Below, one piece after another: positions 31,531-42,376 of a stretch of 45,178 nt of DNA. Location: contig JABDNG010000039.1 in the NCBI GenBank assembly GCA_013001045.1, forward strand, positions 1 through 45,178. The letters are read 5' to 3'. The position numbers and the translations under genes were made by a program. The notes beneath the pieces are model-generated. The model did no database searches. It was not told the origin of the DNA and saw only the letters and a program-made list of their open reading frames with translations. Position 1 is the first letter of the stretch, and the number at the start of each line of letters is the position of its first letter. The stretch comes from Woeseiaceae bacterium. Its GTDB lineage: Bacteria > Pseudomonadota > Gammaproteobacteria > Steroidobacterales > Woeseiaceae.

Positions 31531-32622
31531 TTAGTCTTGGCCATTCAGGACCGCCTCGTACAGCGCCAGGTGCTTGTCGACCATCGTATCGATCGAGAAT
31601 TCGTCTTGCATCCGCCGCCGCCCGGCTGCGCCGTAATGCCGGCGACGCTCAGGCTCCTCGATAAATTGCCGGATCGCATCCGCCAGGGCGTCAGCGTCCT
31701 CGGGGGCCACCAGTACTCCCGTCTCGCCATGCAGTACGGCTTCGGTCATTCCGCCTGCCGAAAAGCCCACTACAGGCACGCTTGCGGCCGCAGCTTTTAG
31801 CGCGGCAACGCCGAGCCCTTCGGCCAGTGCCGGGTGTGCGAACAGGTCGAAGCAGGCGAAGAACGAATCAAGATCTGCACGAAATCCGGCAAATTGCACA
31901 ACGTCGCCGAGTTGCAGAGACGCCGCCTGCGCGCGCAACTGGTTGTTGAGGTAGCCCTCCCCGAAAATGAGGAGTTTGAGCTGCGGGTACCGATCCTTGA
32001 TCTCGGCAACGGCCTGCAGCAGAAAGCGATGGCCCTTACGGGGAATCAACTGGCCCGCGGCTGCAATCACGAAGTCATCGTCGGCCAGTGAGAATTCCCG
32101 CCGGAATGCTCTGCAGTCTAGCCCGCTGTCGAACGTCGTCACGTCCACGGCATCGCGAATAATGGTTAGCCGATTTGCTTCCACACCGCGATCCAGCAAT
32201 ACCTCCGCGATCGCGTTGGAAATCGCAATCACTTTCTTGAACGGCCGGTAGCGTAGCGCTGCCATGAGGCGCATCTCGGTATTGTCGACACGGCGCGAAA
32301 CAACCGTGGGAATATCCGCAAAACTCGCCGCAAGTCCGCCCAGGATATCGGCACCGCGGCGGCTGTGACAATGCACGATGTCAGGTGTCGCTTCCTTGAA
32401 ATACTGCGACAGGCGATAGGCGAACGGCAGATCGAGGTCGCCGGCACAAAACAGGTTCTGCACGCGGATTCCGGCCTGTCGGGCGACACCATTTATCCCT
32501 GAATCCGGCGGACAAACGAGCGTATTGTCGTGCCCGCGGTCCCGTAACGCGTTGATCAGGTAGATAACCTGTTGCGGACCGCCCAAAAAATGGCGCCCGG
32601 TTTCGACATGCAGTATTTTCAC
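31531..32622 (-). CDS. Family 4 glycosyltransferase
   Basis: 363 residues with a GT-B fold. The N-terminal acceptor domain starts KILHVETGRHFLGGPQQVIYLINALRDRGH and contains DIVHCHSRRGADILGGLAA. The donor domain (~185-340) has AAGQLIPRKGHRFLLQAVAEIK, LLIFGEGYLNNQLRAQA, HPALAEGLGVAALKAAAASVPVVGFSAGGMTEAV, typical of GT4. It transfers a sugar from a nucleotide donor, probably in lipopolysaccharide or another surface glycan; the exact substrate is unknown. A GGA precedes the ATG. It is divergent from mutS with 41 bases between starts. Confidence 0.9.
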   Translation of the reverse strand: MKILHVETGRHFLGGPQQVIYLINALRDRGHDNTLVCPPDSGINGVARQAGIRVQNLFCAGDLDLPFAYRLSQYFKEATPDIVHCHSRRGADILGGLAASFADIPTVVSRRVDNTEMRLMAALRYRPFKKVIAISNAIAEVLLDRGVEANRLTIIRDAVDVTTFDSGLDCRAFRREFSLADDDFVIAAAGQLIPRKGHRFLLQAVAEIKDRYPQLKLLIFGEGYLNNQLRAQAASLQLGDVVQFAGFRADLDSFFACFDLFAHPALAEGLGVAALKAAAASVPVVGFSAGGMTEAVLHGETGVLVAPEDADALADAIRQFIEEPERRRHYGAAGRRRMQDEFSIDTMVDKHLALYEAVLNGQD

Positions 32623-32651
32623 GGGTCCATGATTCTGCTCGGGCGCGCGCC

Positions 32652-32657
32652 TACAAT
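32652..32657 (+). promoter_or_regulatory. Probable -10 box of mutS immediately before its start
   Basis: TACAAT lies six bases before the mutS ATG at 32664, which places transcription start at or within a base or two of the ATG. The matching -35 is weak. No ribosome binding site is present, consistent with a leaderless mRNA. Confidence 0.4.
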
Positions 32658-32663
32658 CAATAG

Positions 32664-35222
32664 ATGAAAGCCGAAGTCACCTCCGTGCACACACCCATGA
32701 TGCGTCAGTATCTCGGCATCAAGTCCGAGTATCCCGACATGCTCGTGTTTTACCGCATGGGCGACTTTTACGAATTATTCTACGACGATGCCAAGCGCGC
32801 CGCCGCCTTGCTCGATATTACGTTGACGTCGCGCGGCAAGTCGGCCGGCAATGCGATCCCGATGGCGGGCGTGCCGTATCACGCCGTCGAAGGCTACCTG
32901 GCCAAGCTGGTGCGCCAGGGAGAGTCCGTCGCGATTTGCGAGCAGATCGGCGATCCGGCGACGAGTAAGGGCCCGGTGGAGCGTAAAGTCACGCGCGTAG
33001 TGACCCCCGGCACACTAACCGATGAAGCGCTGCTCTCGGCTCACCGCGACAACGTCGTCGCGGCGGTCGTCGCCAGCGCTGCGGCCATGGGTATCGCATG
33101 GCTGGACCTGTCGGCCGGTCGATTTCGGCTCACTGAGGTCCCCGATCTCGAGTCCCTGCAGGGCGAGATCGAGCGTCTTCGTCCGGCGGAGATCATCGTG
33201 GACGAGGCCCTCTCGTTCGTCGATTCGTTCAATGCCGGCATTCGCGTGACGCGACGACCGCCGTGGCATTTTGATCTCGACAGCGCGCGGCGTCTGCTGT
33301 GTGCGCAGTTCGGCACGCGTGATCTCAGCGGTTTCGGCTGCGAAGAACTCGAACTGGGCGTTGCGGCCGCGGGTGCCCTGCTGCAATACGTGAGCGACAC
33401 GCAAAAGGCGGCACTACCGCACTTGCAGTCCATCAACGTCGAGCTGCGCGACGACGCTGTGATCATGGACGGGCCGACACGTCGTAACCTGGAGCTCGAA
33501 GAATCTTTAAGTGGCCAGCACGAGCACACGCTCGCCGGCGTTATGGATCGATGTCAGACGGCGATGGGCAGTCGATTGCTGCGACGCTGGATCCAGCGTC
33601 CTTTGCGCGAAAAAACCGTGTTGAAGGGCCGCTACCAGGCGCTCGATGCAATGATGTCCAGTGGCGCTATCGAAGTCTTGCAAACAGCGCTGCACGGCAT
33701 CGGGGATGTCGAACGCATCCTGTCACGGGTCGCCTTGCGCTCCGCTCGCCCGCGCGATCTCGGCCAGCTTTGCGAGGCGCTCTCGCGTTTACCGGAGCTG
33801 CGACGGCAACTCGCCGCCGTGGAGTCACCGCTGCTCGCCGATCTGCTGCAACAGATCGGCGATCACAAACAGCAGCAGCGCCTGCTTGAAGATGCGATTG
33901 TCGACAGCCCGCCAATGCTGATCCGCGATGGTGGTGTTATCGCTCCGGGCTACGACGATGAACTTGACGACTTGCGCGCCATCGCAGAAAACGCTGATCA
34001 ATATCTCGTCGACCTCGAAGCACGCGAGCGCGAACGAACCGGAATCGCGACGTTGAAGCTCGGCTACAACCGCGTTCACGGTTACTACATCGAGATCAGC
34101 AAGCTGCAGGCCGACAAGGCGCCCGTAGAGTACGTGCGGCGGCAGACATTGAAGTCCGCCGAACGCTACATTACGCCGGAACTCAAAGCGTTTGAGGACA
34201 AGGTGCTCGGTGCCCGCGAACGCGCCTTGAGCCGGGAAAAATACCTGTATGAACAGCTTCTCGACCTGTTGCATGAAGTGCTCGGGCCGCTGCAGCTCGC
34301 CGCCGCCGGCCTCGCGGAACTGGATGTACTTGCCTGTTTTGCGGAGCGCGCAGCAGCACTGAAGCTGGCGCAACCCGAGATCTGTGACGAGCCCTGCATC
34401 GAGATCGAGGGCGGCCGCCATCTCGTGGTAGAGCAAGTCATCGACACACCCTTTATTGCGAACGACCTGTCGCTGGGCGAGGCAAGACGGCTGCTGGTCA
34501 TCACCGGTCCAAACATGGGCGGCAAGTCGACCTACATGCGGCAGACGGCACTCATCGTCATCCTTGCTCATATCGGCAGCTTCGTTCCTGCCGACAGATT
34601 ACGCGTCGGACCTATTGACCGGATCTTCACGCGCATCGGGGCATCGGACGATCTCGCCGGCGGCCGTTCGACCTTTATGGTCGAGATGACCGAGACCGCG
34701 ACCATTCTCAATAACGCGAGCGAACACAGCCTCGTACTAATGGACGAGATCGGGCGCGGCACGAGTACGTTTGACGGCCTGTCGCTCGCCTGGGCGGCCG
34801 CGCACCACATGGGCGAAAAAGTGCAGGCGTTCACATTGTTCGCCACGCACTACTTCGAGCTCACGGCGCTCGCGCAGGAAATCGCTCATTGTGACAACGT
34901 GCATCTCGATGCGACGGAGCACGCCGGTCAACTGGTATTCCTGCACTCGGTCCGGCCAGGACCGGCCAACCAGAGTTATGGCCTGCAAGTCGCCTCGCTG
35001 GCGGGCGTTCCCAACGACGTTATTCGTCGTGCAAAAAGTTACCTTAAGGCATTGGAGTCACAGCAAGCGGTGCAAGCGCAGAATCCGCAGCGCCAGCTCG
35101 AATTGAGCGTTGCCGAGACGCATGAAAGTGACCCCTTGCGAGAAGCCGTCGACGGCATCGATCCGGAGTCGATGTCGCCGCGCGAGGCACTCGACGCGCT
35201 GTACAAGCTCAAAGATCTGTAA
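32664..35222 (+). CDS. mutS: DNA mismatch repair protein MutS
   Basis: 852 residues, full length. The mismatch-recognition domain has [11 protein letters not shown] with the Phe35-x-Glu37 wedge. The lever/clamp domains (~260-560) contain RLGYN-type [16 protein letters not shown]. The ATPase domain has Walker [10 protein letters not shown] (~614-622), the signature region [16 protein letters not shown], Walker [17 protein letters not shown] and ATHYFELT. The tail ends in the helix-u-turn-helix region. It recognises mispairs and recruits MutL. There is no ribosome binding site but a -10-like TACAAT six bases ahead. Its last 14 bases overlap the convergent lipoprotein gene. Confidence 0.98.
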   Translation: MKAEVTSVHTPMMRQYLGIKSEYPDMLVFYRMGDFYELFYDDAKRAAALLDITLTSRGKSAGNAIPMAGVPYHAVEGYLAKLVRQGESVAICEQIGDPATSKGPVERKVTRVVTPGTLTDEALLSAHRDNVVAAVVASAAAMGIAWLDLSAGRFRLTEVPDLESLQGEIERLRPAEIIVDEALSFVDSFNAGIRVTRRPPWHFDLDSARRLLCAQFGTRDLSGFGCEELELGVAAAGALLQYVSDTQKAALPHLQSINVELRDDAVIMDGPTRRNLELEESLSGQHEHTLAGVMDRCQTAMGSRLLRRWIQRPLREKTVLKGRYQALDAMMSSGAIEVLQTALHGIGDVERILSRVALRSARPRDLGQLCEALSRLPELRRQLAAVESPLLADLLQQIGDHKQQQRLLEDAIVDSPPMLIRDGGVIAPGYDDELDDLRAIAENADQYLVDLEARERERTGIATLKLGYNRVHGYYIEISKLQADKAPVEYVRRQTLKSAERYITPELKAFEDKVLGARERALSREKYLYEQLLDLLHEVLGPLQLAAAGLAELDVLACFAERAAALKLAQPEICDEPCIEIEGGRHLVVEQVIDTPFIANDLSLGEARRLLVITGPNMGGKSTYMRQTALIVILAHIGSFVPADRLRVGPIDRIFTRIGASDDLAGGRSTFMVEMTETATILNNASEHSLVLMDEIGRGTSTFDGLSLAWAAAHHMGEKVQAFTLFATHYFELTALAQEIAHCDNVHLDATEHAGQLVFLHSVRPGPANQSYGLQVASLAGVPNDVIRRAKSYLKALESQQAVQAQNPQRQLELSVAETHESDPLREAVDGIDPESMSPREALDALYKLKDL

Positions 35223-36081
35223 CGGCCCGGCCTGTTGCACGATTGCAGCTCAATCGCGCGCCGCGGTGCACTCCTGCCAGCCATAACGCAATCAACATCC
35301 AGAGGCTGAACGTACCGCCACCGCCAGATCCTGGCTTCCACTGCACAGCGGCCACGCTGGGATCTTCCTTGACGCGCGCCCTGAATTGATCGAGTTCCAC
35401 GCCCAAGTTTTGCGTCATGGCGCCCATTGCGGCTGCGAAGCTCGAGTCTTTGGTCTTGCGAACAACTTCGCCACTTTCAATCAGCGTGGATCGATCGGAC
35501 ATCTTGTCCAGCCCGGGCGCACGAAACAGCAATCGCGCCGTCTTGACGTCGAATACGGCAGTGTCGACAAACGTCTGCACTTCGTTGGAGGTCGCCTTGA
35601 TGACGTACGACCCGACTATCGTCCAGTAAAGAAATGAAGCCGCATTGTCCTCACTGACAGCGACCTGGTCGTACGAGACCAACGCCATGACGTCGACGCC
35701 GTACAGACGTGCAACCTGCTGCATGCCGTTGATGCCTTTGCTGGATCGCAGGTAAGTATCGGGAATGACTTCAATATGCTCGATGAATTCGCGGTCGACG
35801 AACTCGGCCTTGACGTTGTCCAATAGCTGAATCCTGGTCGCTTCACTGATCGCACTGCGCCCACCCTGACCTGGCACGAACGCGATCCCGACGCGCAGCG
35901 GCAGCTCCAGGTACGGAATCGTATCTTGCAGGTCCGGCGGCACCTCACCGTGCGGATACAGGTAGTCCACGAGGCTGCTCGACACGCCGCTGCGTGTTTC
36001 CCCACCGATATTCCACAACGACGAACAACCCACGAGTAACAAAATCATCAGACTGGCCGGTACAAACTTGAAGTAGCGCAT
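35209..36081 (-). CDS. Rhombotarget lipoprotein with GlyGly-CTERM signal
   Basis: 290 residues. The lipobox LMILLLVGC gives lipidated Cys19. The mature domain contains [53 protein letters not shown] and [21 protein letters not shown]. The C-terminus has a GlyGly-CTERM signal: Gly/Ser-rich GSGGGG (251-256), a membrane helix ([15 protein letters not shown]) and basic residues. Such tails are cleaved by the rhomboid protease rhombosortase. Unusually, the basic end is not terminal: about 17 further residues ([16 protein letters not shown]) run into the 3' end of mutS. No rhombosortase gene is in the window. It follows the hydrolase gene by 88 bases. Confidence 0.85.
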   Translation of the reverse strand: MRYFKFVPASLMILLLVGCSSLWNIGGETRSGVSSSLVDYLYPHGEVPPDLQDTIPYLELPLRVGIAFVPGQGGRSAISEATRIQLLDNVKAEFVDREFIEHIEVIPDTYLRSSKGINGMQQVARLYGVDVMALVSYDQVAVSEDNAASFLYWTIVGSYVIKATSNEVQTFVDTAVFDVKTARLLFRAPGLDKMSDRSTLIESGEVVRKTKDSSFAAAMGAMTQNLGVELDQFRARVKEDPSVAAVQWKPGSGGGGTFSLWMLIALWLAGVHRGARLSCNRATGRAVTDL

Positions 36082-36169
36082 GACACTTTCTCCTCGGCGT
36101 GAACGTATCTTTCCACGCTATAAGAGCAAATATAGTCCTCCGGGACCTGATGGCAAGCTGATTTAATAC

Positions 36170-36823
36170 TTACGATTCGCGGAGGAATTCGCCGCGTTTG
36201 AGGAAGGATCCGGTCTGATCGGCAACATCCGTCGAGACCAGCATGCCCTTGTGGCTGACCGGCAGGACGAGGTGGTCTTTCGCTCCTTCGAGGCGGGTCT
36301 CGGATACGGCGATCGTGCCGTCATTGTCTTCCTTGAATTTCGCGAACAGCCTGCCGACTCCCAGCGGCACCGTGCCCGCGATGACGCCGATCTCCCGTTC
36401 TTCACAAAGGTGTGATGCCCACTCGCTAGCTGCCCGGTGTATGACGCCGGACGGCAGGGAGTGTCCGATGATCTCTTCTGCCCATACCTGTTCGCTCAGG
36501 ATGTCGGCGGCTCTGGAACCGGTCAGCGGCGAGCCCAAGCACACCACCCGGCCTGGCAGAGAATCCGGATCATTCGCGAGCATGCGCAACGCGAGGACCC
36601 CGCCCAGGCTGTGACCGACGACATGCGCGCCCTCCACGCCCTGATCGTGAATGAAGCGCGAAAGTGCAATCGCGTTTTCGTCGAGCGTGCCGCGAACGGA
36701 TCGGTAGCTGAACAGGCGCGCACGAAAGCCGTACTCCTTCTCGAGTCGGCGCTTAATCAGATACATGCCTGTCCAGTGCGACCAGAAGCCATGCACGCAG
36801 ACGACCGTATCGATGGCCGTCAT
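36170..36823 (-). CDS. Alpha/beta hydrolase, lipase-like
   Basis: 217 residues. Oxyanion segment [20 protein letters not shown], nucleophile elbow GHSLGG with Ser72, probable acid Asp168 in EDNDGTIAV (the DNDGT motif of lipase-like proteins) and His191 in VSHKGML. No signal peptide, so it is cytoplasmic and may act on lipids or acyl esters; the substrate is unknown. Its ATG overlaps the aspS stop by four bases (ATGA). Confidence 0.87.
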   Translation of the reverse strand: MTAIDTVVCVHGFWSHWTGMYLIKRRLEKEYGFRARLFSYRSVRGTLDENAIALSRFIHDQGVEGAHVVGHSLGGVLALRMLANDPDSLPGRVVCLGSPLTGSRAADILSEQVWAEEIIGHSLPSGVIHRAASEWASHLCEEREIGVIAGTVPLGVGRLFAKFKEDNDGTIAVSETRLEGAKDHLVLPVSHKGMLVSTDVADQTGSFLKRGEFLRES

Positions 36824-38592
36824 TCCTGTCGTGGGGCCCGCAGGCGGATGCCCGTTTCCTTGAGTTGCTCGGCAGACACGTCGCCGGGTGCATTGGTCAG
36901 CGGACAGCTGGCCGTCTGCGTTTTCGGGAACGCAATCACGTCACGAATACTCTCCGCACCGGCCATGAGCATGACGACGCGATCAAGGCCAAAGGCAATG
37001 CCACCGTGCGGTGGGCAGCCGAATTGCAGCGCTTTGAGCAGGAAGCCAAACTTTTCTTCCGCCTCTTCCTCACTGATATCGAGCAGCTCGAAAACGGCTG
37101 CTTGCATCTCCTGGTCGTGAATACGAATTGAACCACCGCCGATCTCGGAGCCATTGAGCACAATATCGTATGCGCGAGACAAGGCTTCGCCAGGATTTGC
37201 GCGCAGTGCGTCAGCGTCATCGATGCTCGGCGCAGTGAACGGGTGATGCAACGCGGTCCAGCGCTTCGACTGCGCATCCTTCTCGAACATCGGGAAGTCG
37301 ACGACCCACAGCGGCGCCCAGCCGTCGGCAATAAGCCCACGATCTTCGCCCACCTTCACTCGCAGGGCACCCAGCGCATCGTTAACGATGCGCGCCTTGT
37401 CGGCACCGAAGAAAATCAGGTCGCCGGTTGCCGCCTTCGTGCGCTCGATAATGCCGCTAATGACATCATCGGGCAGGAACTTGAGGATGGGCGATTGCAG
37501 ACCCTCGCGGCCTGCATCAACGTCATTGACTTTGATGTAAGCGAGTCCGCGAGCACCGAAGCGACTTACGTACTTGGTGTAGTCGTCGATGACCTTGCGA
37601 CTCATCTCGCATCCGCCCGGCACACACAACGCCGCCACGCGACCCTCGGGGTCAGCGGCCGGCCCCGCAAACACCTTGAAGTCGACGGAGCCCATAAGGT
37701 CGCCGACTTCAACGAGTTCGAGGTCGATGCGCAAGTCGGGCTTGTCAGACCCGTAACGCAGCATAGCCTCGGCATATGTCATGCGCGGGAACGGGTTTGG
37801 CAATTCGACATCGAGCGTCTCTTTGAAGAGGTGTCGCACGAGATCTTCCATCGTATTAGTCACAGCGGCTTCATCGACGAAACTCATCTCGACATCGAGC
37901 TGCGTGAACTCGGGCTGGCGATCCGCACGAAGGTCCTCGTCTCGGAAACAACGCACGATCTGGTAGTAGCGATCGAGTCCCGACATCATGAGCAATTGTT
38001 TGAAGATCTGCGGCGACTGCGGCAACGCGAAGAACTTGCCCGGATTGGTGCGGCTCGGGACGATGTAGTCGCGAGCGCCCTCGGGCGTCGCTCGCGTGAG
38101 CATCGGTGTTTCAACATCAACGAAGCCGTGACTGTCGAGAAAACTGCGCATGGCCACCGTGACCTTGTGACGCAGCATCAGGTTGCCGAGCATGTTTTCG
38201 CGACGCAGGTCGAGGTAACGATACTTCAGACGGATATCTTCGTTTGCCTGCTCGTCATGGTGGAATGGCGGCGTCTCGGCCTTGTTCAGGATCTCGAGTT
38301 CGTGGGCCAGCACTTCCACCTTTCCGGTGCGCATATTCGGGTTGACCGTGCCCTCGGGGCGCGGCCGAACCAGGCCTTTTACTTTGAGCACGTACTCCGA
38401 GCGAATGCGCTCTGCGTCCGCGAAAATCTCGGCGCGATCCGGGTCGAATACAATCTGCAGCAGGCCCTCGCGATCGCGCAAGTCGATAAAAATCACGCCA
38501 CCATGGTCGCGCCGCCGGTGAACCCAGCCGCAAACCTCGATTTCCTGGCCATTTAGAGACTCGCCGATCTCTCCACAATAGTGACTACGCAT
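36820..38592 (-). CDS. aspS: Aspartyl-tRNA synthetase (bacterial type)
   Basis: 590 residues. N-terminal OB-fold anticodon domain ([32 protein letters not shown]), class II core with motif 2 [25 protein letters not shown], the bacterial GAD insertion (~290-410) and motif 3 [15 protein letters not shown]. It charges tRNA-Asp; some bacterial forms also charge tRNA-Asn, and the window does not tell which. DUF502 and FmdB genes upstream are its common neighbours. Confidence 0.98.
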   Translation of the reverse strand: MRSHYCGEIGESLNGQEIEVCGWVHRRRDHGGVIFIDLRDREGLLQIVFDPDRAEIFADAERIRSEYVLKVKGLVRPRPEGTVNPNMRTGKVEVLAHELEILNKAETPPFHHDEQANEDIRLKYRYLDLRRENMLGNLMLRHKVTVAMRSFLDSHGFVDVETPMLTRATPEGARDYIVPSRTNPGKFFALPQSPQIFKQLLMMSGLDRYYQIVRCFRDEDLRADRQPEFTQLDVEMSFVDEAAVTNTMEDLVRHLFKETLDVELPNPFPRMTYAEAMLRYGSDKPDLRIDLELVEVGDLMGSVDFKVFAGPAADPEGRVAALCVPGGCEMSRKVIDDYTKYVSRFGARGLAYIKVNDVDAGREGLQSPILKFLPDDVISGIIERTKAATGDLIFFGADKARIVNDALGALRVKVGEDRGLIADGWAPLWVVDFPMFEKDAQSKRWTALHHPFTAPSIDDADALRANPGEALSRAYDIVLNGSEIGGGSIRIHDQEMQAAVFELLDISEEEAEEKFGFLLKALQFGCPPHGGIAFGLDRVVMLMAGAESIRDVIAFPKTQTASCPLTNAPGDVSAEQLKETGIRLRAPRQE

Positions 38593-38655
38593 CGAAAACC
38601 TTGAGGAAAACCCTTGAAAAAGGAGGCGGAATGGTACGGCGTGCCGTCCGGCTTA

Positions 38656-39330
38656 TCAAGCAGACTCGTCGGGCAGATCGAGCGGCAATTCGCCGGTCTT
38701 GTCATTGCGCCACGTTGGAACCACCACCCCCAGCGAAATGATCATCTTGAGCGCCTCGTCCACGTCCATGTCCAGCACCATGATGTCTTTCTTGGGCACG
38801 ATGATGATGAAGCCCGACGTCGGGTTCGGCGTCGTCGGTACGAAACAGCACACGACCTCTTCGCCGGTGCGTCCCTGTACTTCGCCGAGTTCGCTAGACG
38901 TCTGGAACGCGAGGCTATACAGGCCTTTGCGGGGGTATTGAATGAGCAGCACGTTCTTGAAGGACTGGCTCGAATCCGAAAAGACAACTTCGGCGAAGTT
39001 CTTCGCGGCGGAGTAAATCGAACGAACCACCGGAATGCGTTGCATCAGGGATTCCCATCCACCGACGAACGCGCGGCCAACGAAGTTGGCGGCCAGAACG
39101 CCCGTCAACAACAGCACGACTAGCGCCAGTATGACGCCGAGACCCGGGATATGGACCGGCTCCGCCGTTTGAAACAACTGCTGCAACAAATAGCCGGGCT
39201 GGTAACTCGCCGGTATCCACTTGAGCGTACGGTCCATGATGCCGACCGCAAACTTGAGCAGCCAGTAGGTAACGGCCAGCGGCGCCCAAACGAGAATGCC
39301 TGCGACCAGGTAGCGGCGAATACTTTTCAC
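38656..39330 (-). CDS. DUF502 family membrane protein
   Basis: 224 residues. Two membrane helices (~8-28 LVAGILVWAPLAVTYWLLKFAV; ~63-85 GLGVILALVVLLLTGVLAANFVG) followed by the family block GWESLMQRIPVVRSIYSAAKNFAEVVF and a beta-rich soluble domain with VCCFVPTTPNPTSGFIIIVPKKDIMVLDMDVDEALKMIISLGVVVP. Function is not established; the family is common next to aspS. It starts ten bases after the FmdB gene. Confidence 0.93.
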   Translation of the reverse strand: MKSIRRYLVAGILVWAPLAVTYWLLKFAVGIMDRTLKWIPASYQPGYLLQQLFQTAEPVHIPGLGVILALVVLLLTGVLAANFVGRAFVGGWESLMQRIPVVRSIYSAAKNFAEVVFSDSSQSFKNVLLIQYPRKGLYSLAFQTSSELGEVQGRTGEEVVCCFVPTTPNPTSGFIIIVPKKDIMVLDMDVDEALKMIISLGVVVPTWRNDKTGELPLDLPDESA

Positions 39331-39340
39331 GTTAAATAGC

Positions 39341-39682
39341 TCAACTGGTGCTGGCTTTCGTGGCTTTGCCGGCGGCGGCGCTCTCGGCCTTCTTGGCCGG
39401 TTTGTCGTCCGCTTTCTTTGCCGGTTTGTCGTCAGACCCCGGTTTGTCGTCAGAACCGGTACTGCTCTTACTCGAATCGCCGGCGATATTCCGCTTGTCG
39501 CCGGTCTTGAAGTCGGTCTCGTACCAGCCCGCCCCTTTCAGTCTGAACTTGGGCGCAGACAGGAGCTTGCGTAGCGACGGCTCGCCACACTTCGGGCAGT
39601 GAATCAAGGCCGCTTCACTAATCTTTTGCAGCTCATCGAACGCATGTTCGCAGCGAGTGCAGGCGTATTCGTAGATCGGCAT
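39341..39682 (-). CDS. FmdB-type zinc ribbon protein with acidic/basic repeat tail
   Basis: 113 residues. The zinc ribbon MPIYEYACTRCEHAFDELQKISEAALIHCPKCGEPSLRKLLSAP carries the CxxC...CxxC ligands (Cys8/Cys11 and Cys29/Cys32). The second half is low complexity with repeats of DDKP(A/G)K/S, encoded by repeats of CCGGTTTGTCGTC on the plus strand, and is likely disordered. Family members were first noted near formamidase genes; their role is unknown. It is first in the fmdB-like / DUF502 / aspS / hydrolase run. Confidence 0.92.
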   Translation of the reverse strand: MPIYEYACTRCEHAFDELQKISEAALIHCPKCGEPSLRKLLSAPKFRLKGAGWYETDFKTGDKRNIAGDSSKSSTGSDDKPGSDDKPAKKADDKPAKKAESAAAGKATKASTS

Positions 39683-39720
39683 TTATGACATTGCTCCGTA
39701 AGGCTCTTCTGATAATAGCG

Positions 39721-39748
39721 CAGGAACGCGCGCCGCGGCGCGCTCCTG
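39721..39748 (-). terminator. Hairpin after clpB
   Basis: CAGGA-A-CGCGC (39721-39731) pairs with GCGCG-C-TCCTG (39738-39748 region), one mismatch, right after the clpB stop. No T tract follows on the minus strand, so it is a probable 3'-end structure, not a strong intrinsic terminator. Confidence 0.45.
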
Positions 39749-39752
39749 TCAT

Positions 39753-42332
39753 TTAAGCGGCGTTTTGAAAGTCCAGCCTGTCGTCTGCGACACCGACTTC
39801 GATCACGTCGCCGGGCTTGAATTTACCCTGCAGTATCTCCTGTGCCAACGGATTTTCAACTTGCTGCTGAATAGCCCGCTTCAGCGGCCGCGCACCGTAA
39901 ACAGGATCGAAGCCGGCGGTAGCGAGTTTGTCGCGCGCGTCATCCGACAGATGAATGCGAATATCGCGCTCGGCGAGGCGATCACGCAGGTAGTCCAACT
40001 GGATATCCACGATCTTGCGGATATGCTCTCGGCCCAGCGGATGGAATACGACAACGTCATCGATACGGTTGATGAACTCGGGCCGGAAGTGGCTGCCAAC
40101 CTCGTGCATCACCGACGTTTTCATTGCGTCGTAGTTTTCCTCACCTGCCATCTCCTGGATGAGGTGCGAGCCGAGATTCGAGGTCATCACGATCACCGAA
40201 TTCCTGAAGTCGACGGTGCGTCCCTGGCCATCTGTCAGACGCCCGTCATCGAGCACTTGCAATAAGGCATTGAAAACATCGGGATGCGCTTTCTCCACTT
40301 CGTCGAACAGAATTACGGAGTAGGGACGGCGACGCACGGCTTCGGTCAGGTAGCCACCTTCGTCGTAGCCGACGTAGCCCGGCGGCGCGCCGATCAGTCG
40401 CGCCACAGAATGCTTCTCCATGAACTCTGACATGTCCAGGCGCACTATTGCTTCATCAGTATCGAACAGAAAGTCGGCGAGTGCTTTCGTCAGCTCGGTC
40501 TTGCCGACACCGGTCGGCCCGAGGAACAGGAAGGAACCGATGGGTCGTCTGGGATCCGAGAGCCCCGCGCGCGAACGACGAATTGCGTTGGCGACGGCCG
40601 TGACGGCCTCGTCCTGACCGACGACGCGCTGCTGCACGACGGATTCCATTTGCAGCAGTTTTTCCTTCTCGCCTTCGAGCATCTTGCTAACAGGAATGCC
40701 GGTCCATTTCGAGACAATTTCGGCGACTTCTTCGTCGGTTACATTGTTGCGCAGCAGGGTTGTCCCCGCGTTCTCGGCCTGCATGGCCTGCTCGAGTTGT
40801 TTCTCGAACTCCGGTATGCGTCCATACTGCAGCTCGGACATGCGAGCGAGGTCGTTCGCACGATGCGCCGTCTCGAATTCGAGCTTCGCGCGCTCAAGGT
40901 CTTCCTTGATTTGTGCCGCGCCCTGCATCATCGCTTTTTCGGCTTTCCAGACTTCCTCGAGATCAGCGAACTCTTTTTCCAGTTCATCAAGACGCGACTC
41001 GAGATCCTCGAGACGTTTCACGGACGCATCATCCGATTCTTTCCTTAGCGCCTCGCATTCGATCTTGAGCTGGATAATGAGTCGCTCGAGCCTGTCCATC
41101 GCCTCCGGCTTCGAGTCAATCTCGATTCGAATTCGCGACGCGGCTTCGTCGATCAGGTCGATAGCTTTGTCAGGAAGTTGTCGGTCGCTGATATACCGAT
41201 GCGACAGTGTGGCCGCCGCGACAATCGCGGGATCCGTTATCTCGACACCGTGATGAACCTCATAGCGTTCCTTCAGGCCACGCAAAATCGCTATCGTGTC
41301 CTCGACCGTTGGCTCCTCGATGAGCACTTTTTGAAAACGCCGTTCCAGGGCCGCATCTTTTTCCAGGTACTTGCGATACTCATCCAGCGTTGTGGCGCCC
41401 ACGCAATGCAACTCGCCTCGCGCCAGCGCGGGCTTCAGCATATTGCCGGCGTCCATCGATCCTTCGGCTGCGCCGGCGCCTACCACGGTGTGCAACTCAT
41501 CGATAAACAGAATGACCTGGCCTTCCTGTTTGGCCAGATCGCTCAACACAGCCTTCAGGCGTTCCTCGAACTCGCCACGGAACTTCGCGCCTGCAATCAA
41601 TGCGCCCATATCGAGCGAGAGAATGCGTTTGCCACGCAGACCCTCGGGCACTTCATTGTTGACGATGCGCTGCGCCAGCCCTTCCAGGATGGCGGTCTTG
41701 CCGACGCCAGGCTCACCGATCAGCACCGGATTGTTTTTGGTGCGACGCTGCAAGATCTGAATCGTGCGGCGAATCTCATCGTCGCGGCCGATGATCGGGT
41801 CCAGCTTGCCCTGCTCGGCACGCTCCGTGAGATCGATCGTGTACTTGTCGAGCGCCTGTCGTGTGTCCTCGGCATTCGGATCATTGACGTGCTGGCCACC
41901 GCGCAAGTCGTCAATCGATTTTTCGACTGCGCCACGCACCGCGCCCGCCTGTTCCATCACATCCCTGAGCGGAGATTTGTCATCCATCGATGCGAGAACG
42001 AACAACTCGCTCGAGATGTACTGGTCCTGACGCTCCTGCGCGAGCTTGTCGGTCAAGTTGAACAGCTTCGTCAGGTCGGAGCCGATGTGAACGTCGCCAC
42101 CCACACCTTCAACCTTGGGCAAGCGATCGATCGCGTCACCCAGCTGCGAGCGCAACAAGTTCGTATTAACGCCGGACTTGGTCAGCAAACCACGCACGCC
42201 GCCGCCTTGCTGATCCAGCATCGCAACCATGACATGCGCCGGCTCGATGAACTGATGATCCTGGCCCACGGCGATCGACTGCGCGTCAGCCAGCGCCATC
42301 TGAAACTTGCTTGTCAATTTGTCCAAACGCAT
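39753..42332 (-). CDS. clpB: Disaggregase chaperone ClpB
   Basis: 859 residues. Clp N domain (1-145), AAA module 1 with Walker A GEPGVGKT, the coiled-coil middle domain (~410-525; [22 protein letters not shown]) that binds DnaK, AAA module 2 with GPTGVGKT and the [29 protein letters not shown] segment (here EFMEKHSV), and the C-terminal small domain. It solubilises protein aggregates with DnaK. GAGAGG precedes the ATG. A sigma-32-type promoter at 42378-42406 suggests heat-shock induction. Confidence 0.98.
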   Translation of the reverse strand: MRLDKLTSKFQMALADAQSIAVGQDHQFIEPAHVMVAMLDQQGGGVRGLLTKSGVNTNLLRSQLGDAIDRLPKVEGVGGDVHIGSDLTKLFNLTDKLAQERQDQYISSELFVLASMDDKSPLRDVMEQAGAVRGAVEKSIDDLRGGQHVNDPNAEDTRQALDKYTIDLTERAEQGKLDPIIGRDDEIRRTIQILQRRTKNNPVLIGEPGVGKTAILEGLAQRIVNNEVPEGLRGKRILSLDMGALIAGAKFRGEFEERLKAVLSDLAKQEGQVILFIDELHTVVGAGAAEGSMDAGNMLKPALARGELHCVGATTLDEYRKYLEKDAALERRFQKVLIEEPTVEDTIAILRGLKERYEVHHGVEITDPAIVAAATLSHRYISDRQLPDKAIDLIDEAASRIRIEIDSKPEAMDRLERLIIQLKIECEALRKESDDASVKRLEDLESRLDELEKEFADLEEVWKAEKAMMQGAAQIKEDLERAKLEFETAHRANDLARMSELQYGRIPEFEKQLEQAMQAENAGTTLLRNNVTDEEVAEIVSKWTGIPVSKMLEGEKEKLLQMESVVQQRVVGQDEAVTAVANAIRRSRAGLSDPRRPIGSFLFLGPTGVGKTELTKALADFLFDTDEAIVRLDMSEFMEKHSVARLIGAPPGYVGYDEGGYLTEAVRRRPYSVILFDEVEKAHPDVFNALLQVLDDGRLTDGQGRTVDFRNSVIVMTSNLGSHLIQEMAGEENYDAMKTSVMHEVGSHFRPEFINRIDDVVVFHPLGREHIRKIVDIQLDYLRDRLAERDIRIHLSDDARDKLATAGFDPVYGARPLKRAIQQQVENPLAQEILQGKFKPGDVIEVGVADDRLDFQNAA

Positions 42333-42376
42333 GGCAAACCTCTCGGCCGGATGACCGGCAAACTCATATGTGCCCC

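Noticed and set aside
37243-38556. Long plus-strand open frame (437 codons) opposite aspS
   Set aside because: It is the complement of the aspS codon pattern, has no recognisable domain, and aspS is certain.
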